A DNA stretch of 64,000 bases from an uncultured Flavobacteriaceae bacterium (GCA_937136455.1 CAKZOO010000030.1:85274-149273); one strand, 5' to 3'; positions 9,258 to 18,651 are shown, numbered from the stretch's first letter. The notes: generated by a model from the letters alone, not told the origin. Translations and numbers: made by a program.

Positions 9258-10793
9258 ATGGATTTTAAACTAGACAATCACTTTTTAGAGCTCAGGGCTG
9301 ATGTAGATCGAACGAATCGACCGCGACAGGTTTTGGATGCGTTCTACTCTTATGTAGAGCCTAGAGTGTTTACTGATTCCAAACTTTTATTGAGTTCAGA
9401 GTCCTGTGCTATGCTCTTGGGAGTGAGTAAAGATCAATTTCATTCAAAATACTTTGAAAACTTTTTAACAGCTCAACTAAATTTGGGTATGGAACCATAT
9501 GCCTGTCTGTATGGAGGGCATCAATTTGGTCATTGGGCTGGTCAATTGGGAGATGGACGCGCCATTACTTTTGGTCAGGTTAAAGGGTTGGATCAGACTT
9601 ATACCATTCAATTTAAAGGGTTGGGTCCAACTCCTTATTCAAGAGCAGGTGATGGGTATGCCGTACTTCGATCTTCGATTCGCGAGTATTTAATGTCAGA
9701 GGCCATGGCTTATTTAGGAGTTCCGACAACACGTGCACTGTCTTTGGCATTGAGTGGTGAGTTTCCAATGAGAGATCGCTATTACAATGGAAACCCTAAA
9801 AAAGAACCAGGTGCTATTGTCTGTCGAGTCGCTCCAAATTTCATTCGTTTTGGGTCTTTTGAAATCTTTGCAGCTAGAGAGGATCTAATCAATCTAAAAA
9901 TCTTGACTGACTACACTATTGAACATTATTTTCCTGAGATTAAAGTTCAAGATAAGTCAGACTATATCCGCTTTTTTGAACAGGTTGCTCAGAAAAGTTT
10001 AGAAACTCTCGTACATTGGCAATCCATTGGATTTGTGCACGGGGTACTCAATACTGATAATATGTGTATCACCGGAGAAACCATCGATTATGGCCCTTAT
10101 GGCTTTTTAGACGCCTACGATCCCAGTTGGACGCCCAATACTACTGATGCTCAACACAGACGTTATCGCTATGAAAATCAGCCCAATATTGTGCTTTGGA
10201 ATCTTCTCAAATTAGCTAATGCACTCTATCCACTGTGTGAGGATGCTAAGGCTTTTGAAACAATTTTAAACCGCTTTAAGCTTCAATTTGAACAGCAAAT
10301 GCTTCAAAAGAACAAGTTGAAATTAGGTCTTTATACAGAAGCAGCAACAGATGAATCAATGATTGAGTCTCTTTTTAACTTAATGTTTGAGTCCAAGGCT
10401 GATTTTACACTTACTTTTAGAAAGCTCTCTGAATTAAATCGATCACAATTGACTTTTGAGTCAATAAAAGATGTGTTTTATATCGACTCAATGACTGATA
10501 AATTAAAAAATCAGTGGATCGATTGGTTGATGAATTTTCAAAAACGTTTAGCTGATCAAGGAGTTGATGATTTGGTGCGTCAAGAAAAAATGAAACAACA
10601 CAATCCGCGATTTATTCTCAGAAACTATATGCTCGAGGAGGCAATTCAAAAAGCAGAGCTTGAGGATTACAGTTTGCTCACTGAATTATCAGAATTGCTT
10701 AAAACTCCCTATCACGACAATCCAAAAGCGGACCAATGGATTGTTGTCAAACCAAATACTGCTGGTGATTCTTCTTTGTCCTGTAGCTCTTAA
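9258..10793 (+). CDS. selO: Protein adenylyltransferase SelO (YdiU family)
   Basis: Pseudokinase-fold enzyme that transfers AMP from ATP to Ser/Thr/Tyr residues of target proteins and is tied to redox stress responses. It shows the family signatures YGGHQFGHWAGQLGDGRAI (about residues 92-110), QFKGLGPTPYSRAGDGYAVL and the active-site region HGVLNTDNM with DYGPYGFLD. The length of 511 residues is normal. The C-terminus ends SCSS: the cysteine sits three residues from the end, where animal SelO proteins carry selenocysteine. It follows the tail-specific protease by 2 nt and ends in a 4-nt overlap with the stop codon of convergent rodA. Confidence 0.94.
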   Translation: MDFKLDNHFLELRADVDRTNRPRQVLDAFYSYVEPRVFTDSKLLLSSESCAMLLGVSKDQFHSKYFENFLTAQLNLGMEPYACLYGGHQFGHWAGQLGDGRAITFGQVKGLDQTYTIQFKGLGPTPYSRAGDGYAVLRSSIREYLMSEAMAYLGVPTTRALSLALSGEFPMRDRYYNGNPKKEPGAIVCRVAPNFIRFGSFEIFAAREDLINLKILTDYTIEHYFPEIKVQDKSDYIRFFEQVAQKSLETLVHWQSIGFVHGVLNTDNMCITGETIDYGPYGFLDAYDPSWTPNTTDAQHRRYRYENQPNIVLWNLLKLANALYPLCEDAKAFETILNRFKLQFEQQMLQKNKLKLGLYTEAATDESMIESLFNLMFESKADFTLTFRKLSELNRSQLTFESIKDVFYIDSMTDKLKNQWIDWLMNFQKRLADQGVDDLVRQEKMKQHNPRFILRNYMLEEAIQKAELEDYSLLTELSELLKTPYHDNPKADQWIVVKPNTAGDSSLSCSS

Positions 10794-12070
10794 TCCCACT
10801 CATTGAGTCGATTGCCATCGAGTTTAATGAAGATGAAAAGCATGAGTATAAATCCTAATATACCTGAACCTCCATAGCTGAAAAAAGGAAGGGGTACTCC
10901 AACAGTAGGGAGCAAACCGATAACCATTCCAATATTGATAAAGTAATGTGTCGCTAAAATTGAGACTACACCATAACCGTATACTCTGTTAAAGGTACTC
11001 GTTTGTCGTTCTGCTAAATACACAAGTCTCAAAAGTAATAAAGTGAAAAGGAGTACCACTGTAAATGTGCCAACAAAACCCCATTCCTCCCCTACAGTGC
11101 TAAAGATGTAATCGGTATGCTGTGCAGGAACAAAATCACCTTTAGTTCTTGTTCCTTCTAGGAAACCCTTGCCCCATAATCCACCAGATCCAATGGCTTG
11201 TTCTGACTGGTAGGTATTGTATCCTATGGTTTTTTTAATCTGCTCTTGAACTGCAGGATCGCTTTCTAGATTTAACCAAAGACTAAATCGATCTCTATGG
11301 CGCTGTTCGAATACATTGTCGTATATGTATTGAACGGAGGAAGCTATAGCCATACTAATTAAAAAGAAGAGCAATAATCGAGTCCAGTTGAGTTTGAGTC
11401 GCTTGTTAAAAAAGAAATAAGTTGTTATGCTGATGAGTGCTATGCTTGCTCCAACATAAATCAAGTTGAATTTTAAAGTACTGATAAACAGAAGAATAAA
11501 ATAAATTCCAAGCCATAACACCTTAAGGGAAACGCCTTCTCTAAAAAGCACAAACACCAATGAGAAAAAGATTAATGCAGAGCCTGGATCTGGTTGAGGT
11601 ACAATTAAAATTACGGGAACAAGTATAATCAAAAAGGTATAAAACTGATCTTTAAATCGCTTGAGATCGGTTTGAATGTCACTGATGTATTTTCCCAATG
11701 CTAATAAGGTTCCTATTTTTGCTAACTCAGAGGGTTGAAGGTTGAAAAAACCTAAACCATACCAAGAGGTAGCACCGGCGATTGTTTTTCCAAAGGGATA
11801 GAGACCTATTAAAAGAGCAATGGTTATCAAATAAAAAATAGATGAAAAACGCTCAATTAATTTTGTCTGAAGCATAAAAACGACGACGACAACTAAAAAA
11901 CTAATAGCGATAAAAATCAACTGTTTTCCATAGCTTGTAGAAGGGTTCCACAAGGGTGTGTTGGTGTCCACAACTGTTGCTGAGTAGATGCTACTCCATC
12001 CAATTGCGATCAATGCCAAACACAAAAATACGCTTATCCAATCAATCCTTCTGAGTCCACTACCAATCAT
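10790..12070 (-). CDS. rodA: Rod-shape peptidoglycan glycosyltransferase RodA
   Basis: SEDS-family polytopic membrane protein that polymerises lipid II during cell elongation, working with PBP2. It has about ten hydrophobic segments and the SEDS motifs GATSWYGLGFFNLQPSELAK (about residues 100-120) and GLLPTVGVPLPFFSYGGSG near the C-terminus. I choose the ATG at 12070, giving MIGSGLRRIDW and 426 residues; a longer frame from a TTG at 12124 would overlap mrdA by 65 nt and adds a non-conserved stretch. The start overlaps the end of mrdA by 11 nt, consistent with translational coupling. It is last in the mre-mrdA-rodA cluster. Confidence 0.95.
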   Translation of the reverse strand: MIGSGLRRIDWISVFLCLALIAIGWSSIYSATVVDTNTPLWNPSTSYGKQLIFIAISFLVVVVVFMLQTKLIERFSSIFYLITIALLIGLYPFGKTIAGATSWYGLGFFNLQPSELAKIGTLLALGKYISDIQTDLKRFKDQFYTFLIILVPVILIVPQPDPGSALIFFSLVFVLFREGVSLKVLWLGIYFILLFISTLKFNLIYVGASIALISITTYFFFNKRLKLNWTRLLLFFLISMAIASSVQYIYDNVFEQRHRDRFSLWLNLESDPAVQEQIKKTIGYNTYQSEQAIGSGGLWGKGFLEGTRTKGDFVPAQHTDYIFSTVGEEWGFVGTFTVVLLFTLLLLRLVYLAERQTSTFNRVYGYGVVSILATHYFINIGMVIGLLPTVGVPLPFFSYGGSGILGFILMLFIFIKLDGNRLNEWD

Positions 12071-13928
12071 ATTCGTTGATTTCAAATGGTTTGCCGCTAA
12101 GGGGTTTAGCGTATTCTTTTTCAAGTGTCTTCTCGAGCATTCTTCGCTCTAAATCTTTTCTAGTGATCTCACCTTTGAGGTATTTCTCAATCATTAGTGA
12201 GGCTATATGACCTGCGTATCTAGCGCCGTAATAGCCGTGTTCAATATAGACGGCAAGTGCAATTTTTGGATCTTCTACGGGAGCAAAAGCGATAAACAAG
12301 GAGTGATCGGTCAGTTGTGTTTTTACTCCGTCAATCAAGGTGTAGTTTTCAACGGTTCCTGTCTTTCCTGCAATAGATACTCCAGGTATTTGTATCCATT
12401 TTGCAGTACCTGTTTCGTATACGTCCCTCATCGCATCGATGATTGGTGCAAAGTGTTTTTTGTTGATCGTCGTTTGCTTGGCAATTGTAAAATTTGGATC
12501 TGAAACAGGTTCATCTCCAACTTTTCTAAGGATGTGAGGGGTGTAGAAAAAGCCTCTGTTAGCAATTGCTGCAGTCATATTGGCCAGCTGAATTGGAGTG
12601 GCTGCAACCTCTCCCTGTCCGATGGAATTGGAAATAATAAAGGTCGGAAACCATCTGTTTTTGCCATAGGCTCTGTCGTAATAGGCGGTTGATGGAATTC
12701 TTCCAGGGGCTCCAGTTGGAAGATCATAACCTAAATAATCTCCAAGCCCAAAACTCTTCATATGGCCTTCCCATACATCTTGACCCTCTGAAGTCTTGTC
12801 GAATTTGGCGTAGATTTTTTTAAAAGTGTCTGAAAAATAGGCATTGCAAGACACAGCAATTCCCTCTCTTAAGTCGCGAATACCTCCTCCACAGTGACAT
12901 CCTTTGAGTTCGTTTCCAACGTAAAACCCATTGTAGCACATCACTTTTGAATTGGTGTTAATGACTCCTTCTTCTAGTGCAACTAAGGCGTTGAGAATCT
13001 TAAAAGGAGATCCTGGTGAGGGTTGGGCCAAAAGTGCTCTATTCCAGGTAGGTTTTGCAATAGAATCGTAATACAGAGCTGTGTAATTGGCAGATCGATC
13101 CCTGCCCACTAACAATGCTGGATCGTAATTGGGTCCAGTGATCAGGGATAGTATTTCTCCTGTCTTTGGGTCTAATGCCACAATACCCCCTCGCTTGCCA
13201 ATCATTAAATCCTCTCCGTATTCTTGAAGTTCTTTATCGATGGTAAGTTCTAGATTGATCCCTGGTATAGGAACTGAATCGTATTGACCATTCTTATAGG
13301 GTCCAATGGTTCTATTAAAGCGATCTTTTTGGATGTAGTTTTTTCCTTTTTTTCCTCTTAGATAAGTTTCGTACTGCTTTTCAACTCCAGTTCTTCCAAT
13401 AAGTTCTCCTGCGATATAGCCTGGATTGTTTTGTATTTCAAAATCGTTTACTTCACTGATGTAGCCAAGGAGGTTTGCTCCCGCATCAGTATGGTACTTT
13501 CTAAGGTTGATTTTTTGAATGTAAAAACCTTCAAATTTTCGCATCTTTTCCTGAAGGACGGCATAGGTTGAAGCAGCGAGTTTAGAAACTAAAACGGATG
13601 GTAATCTGGGTGAATAGCGCTTTGCTTTTTCTAGGGATTGAATGAATTGTTCTTTGTCAATAGCGATTAGTTGGCAAAGTTCAAGAGTATCTAAGTTTTT
13701 TATTTCCCTAGGAATAACCATTAAATCATAGGCAGGTTGATTGGAGACCAGTAAATTGTGATTGCGATCGTACATCAGGCCTCTAGTAGGATAAATAGTA
13801 GTTATCTTAATTGCTGGATCTTGACCTGGTCCATCTCCCTTAGACCCGATGAGTTGGAGATTGATCAATCGATAGGTGAATAACACACCTATTGCGATAA
13901 TCAATAAAGGGAGTATGAGTTTTTTCAT
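12060..13928 (-). CDS. mrdA: Penicillin-binding protein 2 (transpeptidase)
   Basis: Class B penicillin-binding protein that cross-links peptidoglycan during elongation. One N-terminal membrane anchor (residues 2-20) is followed by the dimerisation/pedestal domain with GRTGVEKQYE (about 180-190) and the transpeptidase domain. The active-site motifs are complete: SxxK as SPFK (usual PBP2 form STFK/STVK, so a Pro follows the Ser-Xaa position), SxN as SCN, and KTGT within AGKTGTVEN. The length of 622 residues is normal. Its start overlaps the end of mreD by 4 nt and its end overlaps rodA, so it sits within a tightly coupled elongasome operon. Confidence 0.95.
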   Translation of the reverse strand: MKKLILPLLIIAIGVLFTYRLINLQLIGSKGDGPGQDPAIKITTIYPTRGLMYDRNHNLLVSNQPAYDLMVIPREIKNLDTLELCQLIAIDKEQFIQSLEKAKRYSPRLPSVLVSKLAASTYAVLQEKMRKFEGFYIQKINLRKYHTDAGANLLGYISEVNDFEIQNNPGYIAGELIGRTGVEKQYETYLRGKKGKNYIQKDRFNRTIGPYKNGQYDSVPIPGINLELTIDKELQEYGEDLMIGKRGGIVALDPKTGEILSLITGPNYDPALLVGRDRSANYTALYYDSIAKPTWNRALLAQPSPGSPFKILNALVALEEGVINTNSKVMCYNGFYVGNELKGCHCGGGIRDLREGIAVSCNAYFSDTFKKIYAKFDKTSEGQDVWEGHMKSFGLGDYLGYDLPTGAPGRIPSTAYYDRAYGKNRWFPTFIISNSIGQGEVAATPIQLANMTAAIANRGFFYTPHILRKVGDEPVSDPNFTIAKQTTINKKHFAPIIDAMRDVYETGTAKWIQIPGVSIAGKTGTVENYTLIDGVKTQLTDHSLFIAFAPVEDPKIALAVYIEHGYYGARYAGHIASLMIEKYLKGEITRKDLERRMLEKTLEKEYAKPLSGKPFEINEYDW

Positions 13929-14434
13929 TTCTTCTGCTTGCTAAACAAAGATAAGAGAAGCAGCATTAAAATAAAGCTCACAAGACTTGTTGTGATAATT
14001 TTTTTCGTGATAAGCCATCCATTAGAGCTACTCATTCCCTCAGAAATGAAGAAGACAGCCTGATGAATGAGTACCAGTAAACCTAAATAACTCATTCGTT
14101 GTATCAGAGTTGTATCGCTAAATTTAAATGACTTTTGTTCGGTAGCAATGCCAAAAATAAATCCTAAAATATAAGGTCTAAAATAAGTTACTATGAGGAG
14201 TGATAGTGTGTTAAAAGCCAAACTATCTGTGAGAATATCTAGGATGATTCCAAATACAAATCCTATAGAGAGCAGTACAGATCTATTTTGGGAAGTCGGA
14301 TAGTCGTATACGAACAGCAAGTATACAACTGGGGAAACAAATCCAAAAAGGTGCACCTGATTGAGCACAAATACTTGCACAAGCATGAGCAATAGTAATT
14401 TGCCGATATAATAGATGCTGTTATCTGGATTCAC
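13925..14434 (-). CDS. mreD: Rod-shape-determining protein MreD
   Basis: Small polytopic inner-membrane protein of the MreBCD elongation complex. The 169 residues contain about five hydrophobic segments (for example YIGKLLLLMLVQVFVLNQ at about residues 10-27). Sequence conservation in this family is low, so the call leans on length, hydrophobicity and position: it overlaps the end of mreC by 14 nt and the start of mrdA by 4 nt, the usual mreC-mreD-mrdA order. Confidence 0.9.
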   Translation of the reverse strand: MNPDNSIYYIGKLLLLMLVQVFVLNQVHLFGFVSPVVYLLFVYDYPTSQNRSVLLSIGFVFGIILDILTDSLAFNTLSLLIVTYFRPYILGFIFGIATEQKSFKFSDTTLIQRMSYLGLLVLIHQAVFFISEGMSSSNGWLITKKIITTSLVSFILMLLLLSLFSKQKK

Positions 14435-15227
14435 TGATGCTGTCTAATTGTTGAACTTCTTTTTGATCTTTGTTGACAATCACATAGGCGGTTCGAACTG
14501 CCCTGAGATCGTTAAAGAGTTTTACATTGATAATGTAATCGCTCTGAGCCTTGTTGAGCTCATAAGAGCTCACTGAGCCAATGGGGATTCCTTCAGGAAA
14601 AATACTCGACATTCCACCGGTAACGATTCGATCACCCACATTTATTTGTGCTACGTTGGGTATATCGATCAGTTGGACAATTGTTGGATCACTACCATCC
14701 CATATCAAGGATCCAAAATAATCGTTAGAGGCAATTTTAGCATTGATTCTTGAACGAATATTGAGGATGCTCTGAACAGTTGAATAGTGAGAGGAACTCT
14801 TTTCGATAATTCCAACAATTCCCAAAGGATTGATTACGCCCATATCTTGAGTGATGCCATCTTCGGTACCAACTGAGATGGTAAGGTAGTTGCTGTTAAG
14901 TCGATAAGAATTTTTGACAACCTCGGCAGGAATGACCTCATAGGGAAGCTCAAGTGAATCTCTTGAAGCATAATTGCTGTTGAATAAGGCTTCTTTCAAT
15001 CGCTTGTTTTCTTCGATCAGCAATTGATTGGTTTGATCTAAATTAAGGTATTGATCTAATTGAGCTACTTTTGAAAAAATTCCACCACTTACTGCCCATG
15101 AGGAGTTCAGGTATTTAGCTTGATGAAAACTGCGGTATTGAATCGAGAGACCAACAGCAATACTTAGGTAAAACAAAAATAAAAGCCTTGTTTTATTGCC
15201 TAGAAAGAAACTAATAAAACGATTCAT
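14421..15227 (-). CDS. mreC: Rod-shape-determining protein MreC
   Basis: Bitopic periplasmic scaffold that links MreB to PBP2. One membrane anchor at about residues 13-30 is followed by a coiled-coil stretch (about 60-85, LLIEENKRLKEAL) and a double beta-barrel domain with the family-typical INPLGIVGIIEKSSSHYSTV and GGMSSIFPEGIPIG segments. The length of 268 residues is normal. It lies 20 nt downstream of mreB and overlaps mreD by 14 nt. Confidence 0.94.
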   Translation of the reverse strand: MNRFISFFLGNKTRLLFLFYLSIAVGLSIQYRSFHQAKYLNSSWAVSGGIFSKVAQLDQYLNLDQTNQLLIEENKRLKEALFNSNYASRDSLELPYEVIPAEVVKNSYRLNSNYLTISVGTEDGITQDMGVINPLGIVGIIEKSSSHYSTVQSILNIRSRINAKIASNDYFGSLIWDGSDPTIVQLIDIPNVAQINVGDRIVTGGMSSIFPEGIPIGSVSSYELNKAQSDYIINVKLFNDLRAVRTAYVIVNKDQKEVQQLDSISESR

Positions 15228-15247
15228 AGAGGACTTTTATGCTGTTA

Positions 15248-16276
15248 TTATCTCATCAAGATGCTCTTGTAGCGCTCTAAATTTTTAAGTGTAATTCCAG
15301 TTCCTCTAACTACAGCTCTAAGGGGGTCTTCTGAAATATATACAGGAAGATCAGTTTTGAGAGAAATGCGTTTGTCTAATCCTCTGAGCATGGATCCACC
15401 ACCCGCTAAGAAAATACCCGTATTGTAGATATCAGCGGCGAGTTCAGGAGGTGTATTGGAAAGTGTTTCCATAACAGCATCTTCAATTCTCAAGATGGAT
15501 TTGTCCAAAGCTTTGGCAACTTCTCGATAACTGATTTGAATTTGTTTTGGTTTACCTGAGAGTAAATCTCTACCCTGAACATTGAGATCATCAGGTGGAG
15601 ATTGTAAGTCTTCGGTGGCAGCACCTATTGAGATTTTGATATTTTCTGCAGTAGACTCTCCAATGTAGAGGTTGTGTTGCGTTCTCATATAGTAGATGAT
15701 GTCATTGGTAAAGACATCTCCAGCGATCTTAACAGATTTGTCACATACAATACCTCCCAAAGCGAGAACAGCAATCTCTGTAGTACCACCTCCTATATCG
15801 ATTATCATATTACCCTTAGGTTCCATAATATCGAGACCGATACCAATGGCAGCAGCCATAGGTTCGTGAATCAAATAAACTTCTTTTCCGTTAACACGCT
15901 CACAAGACTCTTTTACAGCTCTCATCTCTACCTCGGTAATTCCAGAGGGAATACATACAACCATGCGAAGTGCAGGAGGGAAGAGTTTTTTCTTAAGGGC
16001 TGGAATTTCCTTGATAAACATGGATATCATCTTTTCAGACGCGTCAAAATCCGCGATAACTCCATCTTTTAAAGGACGAATGGTTTTAATGTTTTCATGG
16101 GTTTTTCCTTGCATCTTGTTAGCTTGTTTACCAACAGCGATGATTTTGTTAGTCATACGGTCCCTTGCTACGATAGAAGGACTGTCTACAACGACTTTGT
16201 CGTTGTGGATGATAAGCGTATTGGCTGTCCCTAAGTCAATAGCGATATCTTCAGTTAAAAAATCAAAAAATCCCAT
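15248..16276 (-). CDS. mreB: Rod-shape actin homologue MreB
   Basis: Bacterial actin that forms filaments beneath the inner membrane and directs the cell-elongation machinery. It carries the ATPase motifs IAIDLGTANT (phosphate 1), NMIIDIGGGTTEIAVLALGG (phosphate 2) and IFLAGGGSMLRGLDKRI (adenosine). The length of 342 residues is normal. It starts 42 nt downstream of purH on the same strand, so it may be read through from the purH promoter; I see no clear -7 box of its own between them. Confidence 0.97.
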   Translation of the reverse strand: MGFFDFLTEDIAIDLGTANTLIIHNDKVVVDSPSIVARDRMTNKIIAVGKQANKMQGKTHENIKTIRPLKDGVIADFDASEKMISMFIKEIPALKKKLFPPALRMVVCIPSGITEVEMRAVKESCERVNGKEVYLIHEPMAAAIGIGLDIMEPKGNMIIDIGGGTTEIAVLALGGIVCDKSVKIAGDVFTNDIIYYMRTQHNLYIGESTAENIKISIGAATEDLQSPPDDLNVQGRDLLSGKPKQIQISYREVAKALDKSILRIEDAVMETLSNTPPELAADIYNTGIFLAGGGSMLRGLDKRISLKTDLPVYISEDPLRAVVRGTGITLKNLERYKSILMR

Positions 16277-16318
16277 TAATTGCAGTCGATTTTGGTTGTA
16301 GCTACTAAGATATGAAAA

Positions 16319-17845
16319 TTAATGTTTAAAATGACGTGTTCCTGTCATTACCATTGCCATTTTATTCTCATTGCAATAATCGATGCTCAATTGATCTTTG
16401 ATCGAACCTCCTGGTTGAATTACAGCTGTAATTCCAGCTTGGTCTGCAATTTCAACACAGTCAGGAAATGGGAAGAAAGCATCAGATGCCATTACCGCTC
16501 CTTTTAAATCAAAATTGAAGGATTGAGCCTTGTGAATAGCCTGATTAAGAGCATCAACTCTTGACGTTTGACCAGTACCACTGGCGCATAATTGTTTGTT
16601 TTTAGCTAAAACAATGGTGTTAGACTTAGTGTGCTTACACAATTTAGAGGCGAAAATCATGTCTTCAATTTCAGCTTCAGTGGCTTTTTTATCAGTAACT
16701 GGATTTAAATCAGCAGCACTATCTGTTATAGAATCTTTATCTTGAACGAGGTATCCATTTAAACAAGTTCGCACTTGTTTTTGATCCATTGAGGTTTCTT
16801 TTTTAACGAGGATAATTCTGTTTTTCTTGCTCTTTAAAAGTTCAAGAGCTTCAGCCTCAAAAGATGGAGCAATAACTACCTCACAAAACAAATCATTTAC
16901 TTCAGTTGCTGTTGCCATATCAATTTCTTTATTGGCGATAAGTACACCACCAAAAGCAGATACAGGATCTCCAGCTAAAGCATCGATGTATGCCTGGGCA
17001 ATTGTATCTCTAGTTGCTAAACCACAAGCGTTGTTGTGCTTTAAGATTGCGAAAGTAGGGGCGTCGTTTTTGAACTCTTCCATCAGTTGTACTGCAGCGT
17101 CAACATCTAAAAGGTTGTTGTAGGATAATTCTTTCCCGTGTAATTGATCAAATAATGCTTCAAAATCTCCATAGAAGCTTCCTTGTTGATGTGGGTTTTC
17201 ACCATAGCGTAAGGATTTAGAATCACGAACAGAAAGTTTTAATGATGCGATATTTTGATCCTGGTTAAAGTAGTTAAAGATTGCAGAATCATAGTGTGAA
17301 GAAACATCAAAAGACTTAGCAGCGAAACGCTTGCGGTCTTCAAGTGAAGTTTCTCCATTTTTTTCGTTGAGTAGGTTTAAGACTTCCTGGTAATCTTCCA
17401 TATTGGAAACGCAAAGAACGTCTTTAAAGTTTTTAGCAGCAGCGCGAATTAATGAAATTCCACCGATGTCTATTTTTTCGATAATGTCTTGTTCACTTGC
17501 ACCTGATGCAACCGTTTTTTCAAATGGGTAGAGGTCTACAATCACTAAATCGATTTGAGGAATATCAAATTCTTTTAATTGCTCCTGATCTCCTTGGTGA
17601 TCTCCTCTGTTTAAGATTCCACCAAATACTTTTGGGTGAAGCGTTTTAACACGTCCTCCCAAAATAGAAGGGTATGAAGTGACATCTTCAACTGGAACTA
17701 CTGGAATTCCAAGTGATTGAATAAAGGATTCTGTTCCTCCTGTAGAGTAAATAACAACTCCTTCTTGATGTAATTTTTCAACGATTGGTCCTAATCCGTC
17801 CTTGTGAAATACTGAAATTAATGCTGATGCAATTTTTTTGTTCAT
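16319..17845 (-). CDS. purH: Bifunctional AICAR formyltransferase / IMP cyclohydrolase
   Basis: Cytoplasmic enzyme for the last two steps of IMP synthesis. The N-terminal IMP cyclohydrolase domain has IYSTGGTESFIQ, GGRVKTLHPK and VDLYPFEKT (about residues 30-110). The C-terminal AICAR formyltransferase domain has SLRYGENPHQ, AILKHNNACG (catalytic Lys-His) and ASDAFFPFPDCVE. I choose the ATG at 17845 (508 residues, starting MNKKIASALISVFHK); an upstream TTG at 17878 overlaps the promoter. It is first in the purH-mreBCD-mrdA-rodA run. No defects are seen. Confidence 0.97.
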   Translation of the reverse strand: MNKKIASALISVFHKDGLGPIVEKLHQEGVVIYSTGGTESFIQSLGIPVVPVEDVTSYPSILGGRVKTLHPKVFGGILNRGDHQGDQEQLKEFDIPQIDLVIVDLYPFEKTVASGASEQDIIEKIDIGGISLIRAAAKNFKDVLCVSNMEDYQEVLNLLNEKNGETSLEDRKRFAAKSFDVSSHYDSAIFNYFNQDQNIASLKLSVRDSKSLRYGENPHQQGSFYGDFEALFDQLHGKELSYNNLLDVDAAVQLMEEFKNDAPTFAILKHNNACGLATRDTIAQAYIDALAGDPVSAFGGVLIANKEIDMATATEVNDLFCEVVIAPSFEAEALELLKSKKNRIILVKKETSMDQKQVRTCLNGYLVQDKDSITDSAADLNPVTDKKATEAEIEDMIFASKLCKHTKSNTIVLAKNKQLCASGTGQTSRVDALNQAIHKAQSFNFDLKGAVMASDAFFPFPDCVEIADQAGITAVIQPGGSIKDQLSIDYCNENKMAMVMTGTRHFKH

Positions 17846-17875
17846 GATCGAAAACTTCTTGTGAGATTTAAAGTG

Positions 17876-17883
17876 CAAAAATA
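17876..17883 (-). promoter_or_regulatory. -7 box of purH
   Basis: Minus-strand TATTTTTG, a perfect match to the Bacteroidetes -7 consensus TAnnTTTG, ending 31 nt before the purH ATG. No clear -33 TTG was found at the usual distance. Confidence 0.6.
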
Positions 17884-17922
17884 GTGTTTTTTTACACCTT
17901 TTTTAAACTAAAAAATAAGGAA

Positions 17923-18375
17923 TTATAAAATGGTCGCAAGCTTCTTGCAAATGCCTTCTAATAAGTGGACATCAGGTTCTGAAAACGCATCAATGGTATG
18001 TGAATCAATATCGATTTGACCAATATTGTCACCATCTTTTATAATAGGGATTACAATCTCTGACTTAACGGTAATACTACAAGCGATATAATTGTCTTGA
18101 GCACTGACATCGGGAACAATAAAGTTTTCATTGCTAAGGGCGACTTGACCGCAAATTCCCTTTCCAAATGGAATTACAGTATGATCCGTTGGTTCTCCAG
18201 AATAAGGACCGAGAAGTAACTCTCTTTTATCACCGTTTTTAAAGTAAAAACCAACCCAGTCGTAATGAGAAACACTTTCTCTTAAAAGGTCGCAAATTGA
18301 TTGGAGTAATTGATCGGAATCACTAAAGGTGCTGTATAGTGATTGGAGCTGCTGTTCTAATGCTTGATAATTCAT
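17923..18375 (-). CDS. GAF-domain protein, free methionine-(R)-sulfoxide reductase-like
   Basis: Single GAF domain of 150 residues related to fRMsr, which reduces free methionine-(R)-sulfoxide. It has the family blocks WVGFYF, GPYSGEPT, FGKGICGQVAL, DNYIACS and SEIVIPI. Two of the three fRMsr cysteines are present 24 residues apart (GKGIC and YIAC), the second being the catalytic position. The third, ten residues before GKGIC's cysteine, is a histidine (TDHTVIPFGKG). A reductase with a single resolving cysteine is therefore likely, but a pure sensor cannot be excluded. A perfect -7 box sits only 4 nt upstream of the ATG, hinting at a leaderless message. Confidence 0.85.
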   Translation of the reverse strand: MNYQALEQQLQSLYSTFSDSDQLLQSICDLLRESVSHYDWVGFYFKNGDKRELLLGPYSGEPTDHTVIPFGKGICGQVALSNENFIVPDVSAQDNYIACSITVKSEIVIPIIKDGDNIGQIDIDSHTIDAFSEPDVHLLEGICKKLATIL

Positions 18376-18379
18376 TTGG

Positions 18380-18387
18380 CAAAATTA
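18380..18387 (-). promoter_or_regulatory. -7 box of the GAF-domain gene
   Basis: Minus-strand TAATTTTG matches TAnnTTTG exactly and ends 4 nt before the ATG at 18375, so transcription would begin at or next to the start codon. This could also be a chance match. Confidence 0.4.
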
Positions 18388-18651
18388 AGGAAAGAGTTTA
18401 TAAATATCATTCCTTTTTTTTAATCTAGCTAAAAGTATAGTGTCTTCAAATCTTAAAATTCCAATTCTGTATATTCCAATTTTGGCTCGATATGCGTTTG
18501 TGTATGCTTTTAATTTTTTAATGTTGGGAATTGAATGTATTTCATTTGATGATTTTAATAATTCAATTAATGAGATAATAGTTGTTTTTGTTTTTCTGTC
18601 TTTTAATTTAAGTAGATCACTTTTGAATTGGCGATGATACTGAACAATCAT
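18385..18651 (-). CDS. RelE/ParE-superfamily toxin
   Basis: Basic 88-residue protein of the RelE/YafQ-like toxin fold, probably a ribosome-dependent mRNA interferase. The N-terminus reads YHRQFKSDLLKLKDRK; the core contains KKLKAYTNAYRAKIGIYRIGI and the C-terminus ends LLARLKKRNDIYKLFP, the usual pattern with a late Arg...Arg-x-Asp-Ile-Tyr. The start codon overlaps the end of the upstream antitoxin gene by 4 nt, the standard antitoxin-first arrangement. It is intact, with no frameshift. The AT-rich composition of this pair differs slightly from its neighbours, which fits horizontal acquisition. Confidence 0.85.
   Translation of the reverse strand: MIVQYHRQFKSDLLKLKDRKTKTTIISLIELLKSSNEIHSIPNIKKLKAYTNAYRAKIGIYRIGILRFEDTILLARLKKRNDIYKLFP

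Noticed and set aside
12207..12503. Open frame of 98 codons on the plus strand inside mrdA
   Set aside because: Lies fully antisense to the conserved transpeptidase domain of PBP2; cysteine-rich, no family resemblance; a codon-bias shadow.
15674..16301. Two overlapping plus-strand open frames inside mreB
   Set aside because: Antisense to the highly conserved MreB sequence, with no promoter or recognisable product.
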